From assembly GCA_964631965.1 (NCBI GenBank), contig CAZWAR010000046.1:1-22211 (forward strand): a stretch of DNA of 22,211 nt, given 5' to 3'. Origin of the DNA: CAIQPS01 sp964631965. Lineage in GTDB: Bacteria; Actinomycetota; Thermoleophilia; RBG-16-64-13. A program made the position numbers and the translations under genes. Each line of letters begins with the position of its first letter. Positions within the stretch are counted from its first letter, which is position 1. Shown here in pieces: positions 16,490-22,211 of this stretch. The notes under the pieces were generated by a model. It was not told where the DNA came from, searched no databases, and worked only from the letters and a program-made list of their open reading frames with translations.

Positions 16490-17334
16490 TACCACGAGTA
16501 CGACACCATTTCCTCGGTCTTGACCCAAGCCTCCGCCGAACCGTCGTAGATCTTCACGTTGTGGTAGTCGAGGATCTGCGTGAGCAGAAACCAGAGAGTG
16601 GCCGCGTAGCCGCCCACCCCACAGTAGGTGATGATCTCCCGGTCGCAGTCGGTTCCGACCACCCCTTCCGCCATGGCCCGGAGCACCTCCACCGGCTTGT
16701 AGGTACCGTCCGGCTCCCAGATCCAGGGGACCGGCAGAGAGCGAGCAGAGGGGATATGCCCACCGACTCCGGCGAAGGGACATTCGGAAACCCCGAAGTA
16801 CTCGGAGGCATCTCGCCCGTCGACGAGCAGGACACTGCCGAGATGGTCCTTGACGTATCCGGTGGAGACGAACATATCTTCCCTGACGGGGCCGTTCCAC
16901 TCACGAGGACTGCGGGTCGTCGGCTCCGTGGATACCGGCCGGCCTTCCGCTTCCCAGAGCGGGTAGGCTCCGTCGAGGACGGCCACCGACGTCACGCCTA
17001 TGTAGTGAAGAGTGGCGACGGCGCGAGGAGCGTCGGCCAAGGCGTAGGGCGGCGCCGGGGGTGGCTCGATGGTGCCCACCAGCACCACCCGCGAATCCGG
17101 CCCGATACCCGCTCCACCCAGAGCGGCGAAAAGGTCGGCCTTCGGCGGCAGCTCCAGCATGAGGTCGTCGTTGGACACCGCCCAGTCGGACATGGGGCTG
17201 AAGGGGACGGAGATGCTGCCCGGGATGTGGCCGGCCGCGTACAGGTGCGGCTCCCGGAGATCGACCGCGAGGACGTCGCTGATGCTGGCCTCCAACCAGG
17301 CCGTGGAAACGAGCGGGTCGATGTTCTTCGTCAC
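16489..17334 (-). CDS. Two-domain rhodanese-family sulfurtransferase
   Basis: A 281-residue tandem rhodanese of thiosulfate/3-mercaptopyruvate sulfurtransferase type. The N-terminal domain (about 5-135) has LAVDLREPHLYAAGHIPGS but no active-site Cys; the corresponding region reads VVLVGTIEPPPAPP. The C-terminal domain (about 150-281) has LLVDGRDASEYFG, GHIPSARSLPV and the active loop TYCGVGGYAATLWF, so C238 is the likely persulfide cysteine. The loop C-G-V-G-G-Y differs from the usual SseA-type loop, so the sulfur donor is unclear. The GTG start follows AGGAGG by nine bases. It sits between the MoaF-like and FAD-oxidase genes, overlapping the latter by one base. Sulfur supply for molybdenum cofactor maturation is a reasonable inference from context, not proven. 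Confidence 0.88.
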   Translation of the reverse strand: MTKNIDPLVSTAWLEASISDVLAVDLREPHLYAAGHIPGSISVPFSPMSDWAVSNDDLMLELPPKADLFAALGGAGIGPDSRVVLVGTIEPPPAPPYALADAPRAVATLHYIGVTSVAVLDGAYPLWEAEGRPVSTEPTTRSPREWNGPVREDMFVSTGYVKDHLGSVLLVDGRDASEYFGVSECPFAGVGGHIPSARSLPVPWIWEPDGTYKPVEVLRAMAEGVVGTDCDREIITYCGVGGYAATLWFLLTQILDYHNVKIYDGSAEAWVKTEEMVSYSW

Positions 17335-17364
17335 GGGATGCAGCCTCCTAGGTAGCCCCGAGCC

Positions 17365-18204
17365 TCAGTCGCCCGCGTAGACGTCGACGTGGAGCACGTC
17401 GGGAAGCTCGGGGAGCTTTGTATGGATCAGTTTCGTCTCCGCTCCGATGGTGTTGTGCACTATGTCGCCCCCCACCCGGGCGAACAGCTCGGCGACACAG
17501 TTTCCCGCGAAGAAGTTGAAGAGGAAGGTCATCTGCGCTGTGAGCACGCCCTCGTTCCAGAAGAGCAGGTATAGGCCGTCCGCGATCTTGAAGGCGTGGT
17601 ACTCCTCCGTGTCGGCCTGCCCGGCCTGCGGCCCTTGGACGCCCATCCAGGTCTCGTACACCCCGGTCAGGTAGATGTGCTCGTAGGCGACGTTGTGAGC
17701 GTACGTGTTGAGGAAGCGGGTGCCCCCCAGGTTGTACGGTGGGTGGTGGGCCGGCTCGCCGGAGACAGGGGCCACCTCCTCGATCCGCGCCTGCTCCACC
17801 GTGGAGACGATCCCGGCATCGGTCATCTCTCCCATGACGGCCGTCGCCGCGCCGTTTGCTAGGTCGAGGACCACGGCGGCGGAGTGGAGCGGGTCGGCCA
17901 GGTAGGTGACGAAAAAGATGTCAGGAGCCATCTCGAACGCCTCATACGACACGGTGAAGCGGCCGGCTTCGCACTGGGCGACCGCGAGATCTTCGACGGT
18001 CACATCGTCGCGCGAGAACAGGTGGCGAAACCGGGTCGGGGCGCCCCGCACTGCCAACGTGAAGATCTTCCCGGCAAGTTCATGGGAGCGAGGCGGCCGA
18101 TTCTCGGCGTAGTCGTACTCGGGCTTGTCCGAGATGTTCTGCCGGAGAAAGGCCGAGCCCTGCATCTCGAAGCTCTGCCGGTCGTGCGCTCCCTGCTCGG
18201 TCAT
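17365..18204 (-). CDS. MoaF-like protein (molybdenum cofactor-associated)
   Basis: A 279-residue protein that I match to the MoaF family on remembered patterns. There is a first lipocalin-like half (about 40-125: GKIFTLAVRGAPT, TVSYEAFEMAPDIFFVTYL, AAVVLDLANGAATAVMG). The second half resembles MoaF_C (about 165-265: YEHIYLTGVYETWMGVQG, GQADTEEYHAFKIADGLYLL, FWNEGV). MoaF genes occur beside molybdenum hydroxylases such as the nicotine-degradation cluster of Arthrobacter; the biochemical role is unresolved. ATG 18204 is chosen over GTG 18213 because AGGGG lies eight bases before it. It is the first gene of the minus-strand group, 30 bases before the rhodanese gene. If not MoaF, it is still a two-barrel ligand-binding-type protein. 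Confidence 0.68.
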   Translation of the reverse strand: MTEQGAHDRQSFEMQGSAFLRQNISDKPEYDYAENRPPRSHELAGKIFTLAVRGAPTRFRHLFSRDDVTVEDLAVAQCEAGRFTVSYEAFEMAPDIFFVTYLADPLHSAAVVLDLANGAATAVMGEMTDAGIVSTVEQARIEEVAPVSGEPAHHPPYNLGGTRFLNTYAHNVAYEHIYLTGVYETWMGVQGPQAGQADTEEYHAFKIADGLYLLFWNEGVLTAQMTFLFNFFAGNCVAELFARVGGDIVHNTIGAETKLIHTKLPELPDVLHVDVYAGD

Positions 18205-18253
18205 GACGGCCACCCCTGGATGCCGGTCGCTGCAGGTACATCCGCCGCCCGCG

Positions 18254-18262
18254 AGGATACCA
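18254..18262 (-). promoter_or_regulatory. Candidate extended -10 promoter of the MoaF-like operon
   Basis: On the minus strand TGGTATCCT gives TG-n-TATCCT. Transcription would begin near 18247, with a leader of about 43 bases to ATG 18204. It matches eight of nine bases of the candidate element before the Mo-hydroxylase operon. No -35 box is evident. Confidence 0.35.
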
Positions 18263-18649
18263 CCGTCAGGAGCCCGGGGCGCGGCATCGTCGGCAGCCGA
18301 GGGCCCTAAGGCGTAGCGAAGGACTGAACACGGGCCGCGGGAACGATGTCGAGAAGAAAGAACGAGCCCCGAGCGAACCCGCTTTTCACCCGTTATGGTT
18401 CTCGCTTCAGACCCACTTCACTGTACTCCGCGGCCATTTACCTCCGCGTTTCCTCCGCGGGCCCCCTTGTGAGCTCCCAGGTGCTGCGCTGGACTCTCGG
18501 GACTCTGGGGAGACACTCTACAAGGTTCCGTAGACGATTGGAACCCCTATCCCGATGAAAAAAACCGCACCTAGCGGCTGCCGTCAGCGGCCCACGGGTG
18601 CGCTCATGGCGTACCGGTGGGCACCGGGGCCGAGGGCCGCGGCGGGCAG
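18263..18649. other. Intergenic region between divergent genes, no gene seen
   Basis: Together with the flanking promoter elements this is about 460 bases without a convincing coding frame. It appears less GC-rich than its neighbours. It holds three CTCCGCG copies (within 18427-18463) and an inverted repeat GGTTCC-N10-GGAACC (18524-18529, 18540-18545) that could be an operator or a weak hairpin. No tRNA or known RNA motif is recognisable. Confidence 0.5.
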
Positions 18650-18658
18650 TGGTACTAT
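18650..18658 (+). promoter_or_regulatory. Candidate extended -10 for a leaderless aminopeptidase mRNA
   Basis: TGGTACTAT gives TG-n-TACTAT. Its last base is eight bases before the A of ATG 18666, the distance expected from -10 to a transcription start. No ribosome site precedes that ATG. This is consistent with transcription starting at the start codon. Confidence 0.45.
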
Positions 18659-18665
18659 CGGGTTT

Positions 18666-19889
18666 ATGAGCGACCCCGATACCGCCATCACCACAGAGGA
18701 ATACGCGGCCCGGCGGAGCACCGTGCTCGACGCGCTCGATGGTGCCGCTGCGGTGATCCTGGCCGGCCCTGAGGTATCCACCTTACAGGGCCGCTGGACC
18801 GCAGACCCCATGTTCCGCTACCTGACGGGGTTGGACTACGAAGGGGGAGCCGCCGTCCTCTTCGACCCCACGGCCGAAGACCCGGCGCGCCGGATCATTC
18901 TGTTTCTGCGCCCCCGCGATATCGAAGCGGAGCGCTGGGACGGGTCCCGTCCGTCCCTGGACTCGGCGCTCGAGGCCCGCACCGGCTTCACGAGCATCAG
19001 GCGCACACCTTACCTGGCCGGCCAGCTCACCCACGCGGCACGCCGCACCAAGCGTTTGGCCTGCCTGCACCCGTTCGCCTCGTACACAGCGGACGTCTCT
19101 CCCGATCTCGAGATTTTTCACAAGATCGGTCAGCGCATTCCGGGCGTGGCCATCGAGGACCACACGCAACTGCTGGTCCGGATGAGGGCCGTCAAGTCTC
19201 CCGCCGAACTGGCACTCATCGAGCGGGCGGCGGCGGCCACTGCGGCCGGCTTCGACGCCTGTCTGCGCGCGCTTCACCCGGGCATGAACGAGCGGCACCT
19301 CGCGGATCTTCTCCTCGCCACGTATCACGAGCGCGAATGCGAACCGGCCTATGATCTGATAGTGGGCACCGGGCTGAACGGCACCATCCTCCACTACCGA
19401 GACAATAACGCGTCGATCGCCGCCGGAGATCTTGTCGTCATGGATTGCGCCGCGGCCCACCGGGGCTACGCCTCCGACGTCACCAGGACCCTTCCCGCCT
19501 CGGGGACCTTCTCTCCGGAGCAACGGGACGTGTACGGTATCGTTCTCGAGGCCCAGATGGCGGGCATTGCGGCCGCCAAGCCAGGGGCGACACACGCTGA
19601 CATCGACACGGCCGCCCGAAGAGTCATCGAGCGAGCCGGTTTCGGCGACTACTTCATCCATGGTACCGGCCATCCTATAGGCCTCGAAGTGCACGACGTC
19701 ACCCCGGACGGCCCGCTCGAGGCGGGCATGGTGGTGACAGTGGAACCGGGCGTCTACCTACCCAATAGGGGCTTCGGCGTTCGAATCGAGGATGATATCC
19801 TTATCACCCCCGAGGGGAACCGAGACCTCACGGCCACCGTCCCGAAGACCGTCGAGAGCATCGAGGCGGCCATGCGCCCCTCGCTGTAG
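18666..19889 (+). CDS. pepP: Xaa-Pro aminopeptidase (M24B, PepP-type)
   Basis: A 407-residue metallopeptidase that removes N-terminal residues preceding proline. The N-terminal aminopeptidase-P domain covers about 10-165 and the pita-bread catalytic domain about 175-400. All five metal ligands are visible: D260 and D271 (VVMDCAAAHRGYASDVTRT), H336 (HGTGHPIGLEVHD), E360 (VVTVEPGVYLP) and E375 (GVRIEDDILI). H243 and H343 fit known active-site histidines. ATG 18666 gives a normal N-terminus (MSDPDTAITTEEYAARR). The frame is open back to 18555, but that part has no family character. There is no ribosome site, and a TG-n-TACTAT element ends eight bases upstream, suggesting a leaderless transcript. 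It is probably a single-gene housekeeping unit in peptide turnover. Confidence 0.95.
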   Translation: MSDPDTAITTEEYAARRSTVLDALDGAAAVILAGPEVSTLQGRWTADPMFRYLTGLDYEGGAAVLFDPTAEDPARRIILFLRPRDIEAERWDGSRPSLDSALEARTGFTSIRRTPYLAGQLTHAARRTKRLACLHPFASYTADVSPDLEIFHKIGQRIPGVAIEDHTQLLVRMRAVKSPAELALIERAAAATAAGFDACLRALHPGMNERHLADLLLATYHERECEPAYDLIVGTGLNGTILHYRDNNASIAAGDLVVMDCAAAHRGYASDVTRTLPASGTFSPEQRDVYGIVLEAQMAGIAAAKPGATHADIDTAARRVIERAGFGDYFIHGTGHPIGLEVHDVTPDGPLEAGMVVTVEPGVYLPNRGFGVRIEDDILITPEGNRDLTATVPKTVESIEAAMRPSL

Positions 19890-20020
19890 CCATTCATCCA
19901 TCCTGTGCAGCATTCCATGGCGAGTGGTCTGGTGCGAGAGTTAGTGGGCCAAGGTCGAGTGAAGCAAGGTCAGCAAACTGCCGATACACTCGTAGGTGAT
20001 AGAGCGAAGAAGGAGTAGTC

Positions 20021-21049
20021 ATGCGGAAGATACCTGCAGTCCTCACTGCCGCATTGCTGGTCGTCGCCGTTCTGGTCGCGGTCTTCGCGGCCGGGTGCGG
20101 GGACTCGCAGAGCGCCCAGGCGGGGCCAACCACGCCGGAAGGCATCCTCAACCAGGCGATGGCGGCCGCCGAACCCATGGAGAACGGCACGGGGCAATTC
20201 GACCTGAGCCTCGCCCTCAACGGCGATACCTCCCAGATGCCGGCCGAGATCGCCGCCATGTTCTCCCAGCCCATCACCGTCACCGGTACCGTTTCCGCAT
20301 CGCAGGAGCCGCTGGGCGTCGATCTCTCGATGACCGCGTCCTTTGCCGGCCAGAACCTACCGCTCGGCATGAGGCTGGCGGACCAGAAGATGTGGCTACA
20401 GTTCATGGGCACGTGGTACGAGCTCCCGGCGGAGGCCATGGAAGCCATGGGCTCTCTGTCCACGGCCACCACAATGTCTCGCACCACCGCCGACTCACTC
20501 ATGCAGGTTCTGAAGACCGCCGGCATCGACCCGGTCACGTGGCTGTCCGGCCTCAAGATCGTGGGCGAGGATGACCTCGACGGCATCAAGGCCTACCACC
20601 TCGCCGGCAACGTCGACGTGAACAAACTGGTCACCGACGTCCTGAAGGCCATGCAGGACGAAAACCTCATGAAGGCCATCCAGGAGGCTATCCCCGGCAT
20701 GGAGCAGGGCTTCACAGACATGGCCGACCTGGAAATGCCCACGGAACAGGAGCTCCAGCAGGTCCAGTCCCAGCTGGCGGCCATGTTCCCGCTCCTCAGT
20801 GTCGACATGTGGATCACGAAGGACGGCTATCAGCCTCGGCAGATGGAACTGAACGCCAAGATGGTCCCGCCGGCCGAGATGGACCTCGACGGGATCACCG
20901 ACATCACTGTGAAGGCGAGCTTCTCCATGGCTCCCACCGACAAGCCTATGACCTTCAGCGCGCCGGCCAATCCCCGACCCTTTACGGAACTGGAACAGGC
21001 CCTGAGTGGGCTTGAGGGCTTGTTCTCCGGCGCTCTTGGCGGAATCTGA
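20021..21049 (+). CDS. Predicted lipoprotein, LolA/LppX-like outer domain
   Basis: A 342-residue exported protein. Residues 1-25 form a signal peptide (MRKIPAVLTAALLVVAVLVA) ending in lipobox FAAGC with C26 as the lipidated residue. The mature part is rich in short polar and Met residues and has the alternating pattern of a LolA/LppX-type half-barrel: LNQAMAAAEPMENGTGQFDL, MWLQFMGTWYELP, GIKAYHLAGNVDV, LLSVDMWITKDGYQPRQMEL. Such proteins bind lipids or hydrophobic ligands; that is an inference from fold pattern only. AAGGAG precedes ATG by seven bases. A near-perfect terminator follows the stop. A clear paralog begins 211 bases downstream. A repeated CAAGGTC (19950-19956 and 19965-19971) lies upstream of a possible -10 (TACACT, 19985-19990). 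Confidence 0.8.
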   Translation: MRKIPAVLTAALLVVAVLVAVFAAGCGDSQSAQAGPTTPEGILNQAMAAAEPMENGTGQFDLSLALNGDTSQMPAEIAAMFSQPITVTGTVSASQEPLGVDLSMTASFAGQNLPLGMRLADQKMWLQFMGTWYELPAEAMEAMGSLSTATTMSRTTADSLMQVLKTAGIDPVTWLSGLKIVGEDDLDGIKAYHLAGNVDVNKLVTDVLKAMQDENLMKAIQEAIPGMEQGFTDMADLEMPTEQELQQVQSQLAAMFPLLSVDMWITKDGYQPRQMELNAKMVPPAEMDLDGITDITVKASFSMAPTDKPMTFSAPANPRPFTELEQALSGLEGLFSGALGGI

Positions 21050-21078
21050 CCGAGCGCTAACGCGCACGCAGTTGGACT

Positions 21079-21113
21079 CGAGGCCCGGTTCTAGCAACCG
21101 GGCCTCGTTCTTT
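21079..21113 (+). terminator. Rho-independent terminator after the lipoprotein gene
   Basis: A perfect 12-bp stem (CGAGGCCCGGTT at 21079-21090, AACCGGGCCTCG at 21096-21107) with a 5-base loop, followed by TTCTTT. This is the clearest intrinsic terminator in the window and separates the two paralogs into different transcription units, unless readthrough occurs. Confidence 0.9.
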
Positions 21114-21192
21114 AGGTTTCGCGCTCATGGCGACTGCATACCTATAGGGTAGGGGCGGCTCGCAACGACGCGGGTCAGGTATTCGATAGAAG

Positions 21193-21234
21193 GTCTCTGA
21201 GGAAGAGACGCACGTGCCCCGCCCGCCGGGCGGG
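21193..21234 (+). promoter_or_regulatory. Two hairpins in the leader of the second paralog
   Basis: GTCTCT-gagga-AGAGAC (21193-21209) is a perfect 6-bp stem-loop. It is followed by a GC hairpin, CCCGCC (21218-21223) with GGCGGG (21229-21234). Both lie between the terminator and the ribosome site of the next gene. They could shape mRNA stability or translation, or the second could be an attenuator; no known riboswitch is recognisable. Confidence 0.35.
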
Positions 21235-21259
21235 CCGGAGCCGCTATGAAGGAGTCGTC

Positions 21260-22211
21260 ATGCGAAAACCATCTACCTCCAGCCTTGCCACCTCTCTAAC
21301 GATTTTGGTCGCCATCGTGGTGGCAGTCGTCCTCCTGATGGCCCTCCCGGCCTTCGCACAACCATCAACCACCCAATCGACGGCCGGGGCCCAGCTGCAG
21401 AACCCTCCGCCCGGCACGATCCTCTCGCAGGCCGCGGCCGCTACGATGAACGTGCAGAATGCCACCGGCAACGTCGATGTCAGCGCGACGGTCTCCGGTA
21501 ATCTCTCCACGATGTCTTCCAGCATTCAGGCGCTGCTGAGCCAGCCGATCGACCTGTCCGGGACCCATGCCTTCAACGGCAACCCCGAGGCGCTGCAGGC
21601 CATGATGACTCTGGCCATCGCGGGCCAGAACATCCCGGTGGGGTTGGAGACCGTGGGCAACCAGGCATGGGTCCAGTTCATGGGGCAGTGGTACCAGGCC
21701 TCGGATATCCCCTTGAACGGGAATACCGGGACGTCGATGATGCAGGCCGGCATGGACAGCTTGGTTCAAGCCCTCGCGACCTCGAACATCAATTTCCGCT
21801 CCTGGCTCACCAACGTCACCGTGGTGGGGCAGGAGACCCTCGCCGGTACCTCCGTGTACCACCTGAGGGGAACCGTCGACACAGACAAGATCCTTGAGGA
21901 CGTCTTCTCCTTCCTGAACAACGCCGACCTCCAGCAATGGTGGAGTGGAGCCTCCACGATGCCGACCAAGCAGGACCTCCAGTCCGCCGAAGATATAGCC
22001 AATGCCAGGATCAACAGCCTGACGGTGGACATGTGGGTGGCAGACGACACACACGTGTTCCGGCAGTTCCAGGTGAACGCGGACATCGTTCCTCCGGCCG
22101 GCCAGCTCCCGGGTATCGACGGCATCATCGGGACGGTGACGCTGTCCATTGACCCGACGACGAGCCCGACCACCATCACCCCGCCGGAGAATCCCCAGCC
22201 CTTCAGCCAAC
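21260..22211 (+). CDS. Secreted paralog of the upstream lipoprotein, partial at window end
   Basis: An open frame of 317 codons that runs off the window without a stop. AAGGAG six bases before ATG supports the start. A signal peptide (hydrophobic core about residues 12-29) ends in LPAFA-Q, a signal peptidase I site after residue 33, with no lipobox cysteine. The mature part parallels the upstream lipoprotein block by block: QPIDLSGT, AGQNIPVGLETVGNQAWVQF, MGQWYQAS, VYHLRGTVDTDKI, SLTVDMWVADD, NADIVPPAG and PENPQPFSQ. By comparison only a few tens of residues are probably missing. The fold is probably LolA/LppX-like. Loss of the lipid anchor suggests a free or wall-released form of the same binding function. 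Confidence 0.85.
   Translation, partial: MRKPSTSSLATSLTILVAIVVAVVLLMALPAFAQPSTTQSTAGAQLQNPPPGTILSQAAAATMNVQNATGNVDVSATVSGNLSTMSSSIQALLSQPIDLSGTHAFNGNPEALQAMMTLAIAGQNIPVGLETVGNQAWVQFMGQWYQASDIPLNGNTGTSMMQAGMDSLVQALATSNINFRSWLTNVTVVGQETLAGTSVYHLRGTVDTDKILEDVFSFLNNADLQQWWSGASTMPTKQDLQSAEDIANARINSLTVDMWVADDTHVFRQFQVNADIVPPAGQLPGIDGIIGTVTLSIDPTTSPTTITPPENPQPFSQ

Noticed and set aside
18427..18463. Three CTCCGCG copies, considered as a repeat array
   Set aside because: Copies are short and unevenly spaced, with no CRISPR-like or satellite structure.
18263..18649. Possible tRNA or small RNA in the gene-free stretch
   Set aside because: No cloverleaf, T-loop signature or convincing terminator could be found by eye.
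19950..19971. Direct repeat CAAGGTC with 15-base period before the lipoprotein gene
   Set aside because: Only two short copies; too little to call a binding site.

Overview
The window is GC-rich, uses GTG and TTG starts freely, and carries a DUF2277 gene, a lipobox lipoprotein and extended -10 promoter motifs. This suits a high-GC actinobacterium-like organism. Phylum is an inference; Chloroflexota is not excluded. The redox gene content suggests a metabolically versatile, possibly facultative or anaerobic organism. No rRNA, tRNA, insertion sequence or CRISPR array is visible.

Layout. 31-1661: small ABM-fold protein and iron-type alcohol dehydrogenase in tandem. 1666-1941 (minus): DUF2277 protein. 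2190-2984: aldo/keto reductase. 3021-3920 (minus): two-domain universal stress protein. 4120-5649: DHA2-type MFS exporter. 5776-8061: large geranylgeranyl-reductase-like flavoprotein with a cysteine-rich motif and an extra C-terminal domain, closed by a strong hairpin. 8289-14224: xanthine-oxidase-family molybdenum hydroxylase operon (2Fe-2S subunit, Mo subunit, FAD subunit) ending in a MoaD-like gene. 14483-18204 (minus, convergent): MoaF-like protein, two-domain rhodanese, GlcD-like FAD oxidase and a cupin. 18666-19889: Xaa-Pro aminopeptidase, possibly leaderless. 20021-22211: two tandem exported paralogs, one a lipoprotein and one with an ordinary signal peptide; the second runs off the window.

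Main discovery candidate. The FAD subunit at 11402-13834 is not an ordinary CoxM/HcrB protein. A complete GltD-like FAD/NAD(P)/Fe-S oxidoreductase module of about 480 residues is inserted inside the 4Fe-4S loop of an HcrB-type subunit. The CoxM/HcrB fold resumes after the insertion. This would wire a molybdenum hydroxylase directly to a pyridine nucleotide, and raises the inferred possibility of bifurcating or reductive operation. The facing MoaF/rhodanese/FAD-oxidase/cupin operon and the MoaD-like gene look like accessory or pathway partners. Both molybdenum-related operons have a similar candidate extended -10 element (TGGTATCYT). The substrate cannot be read from the sequence.
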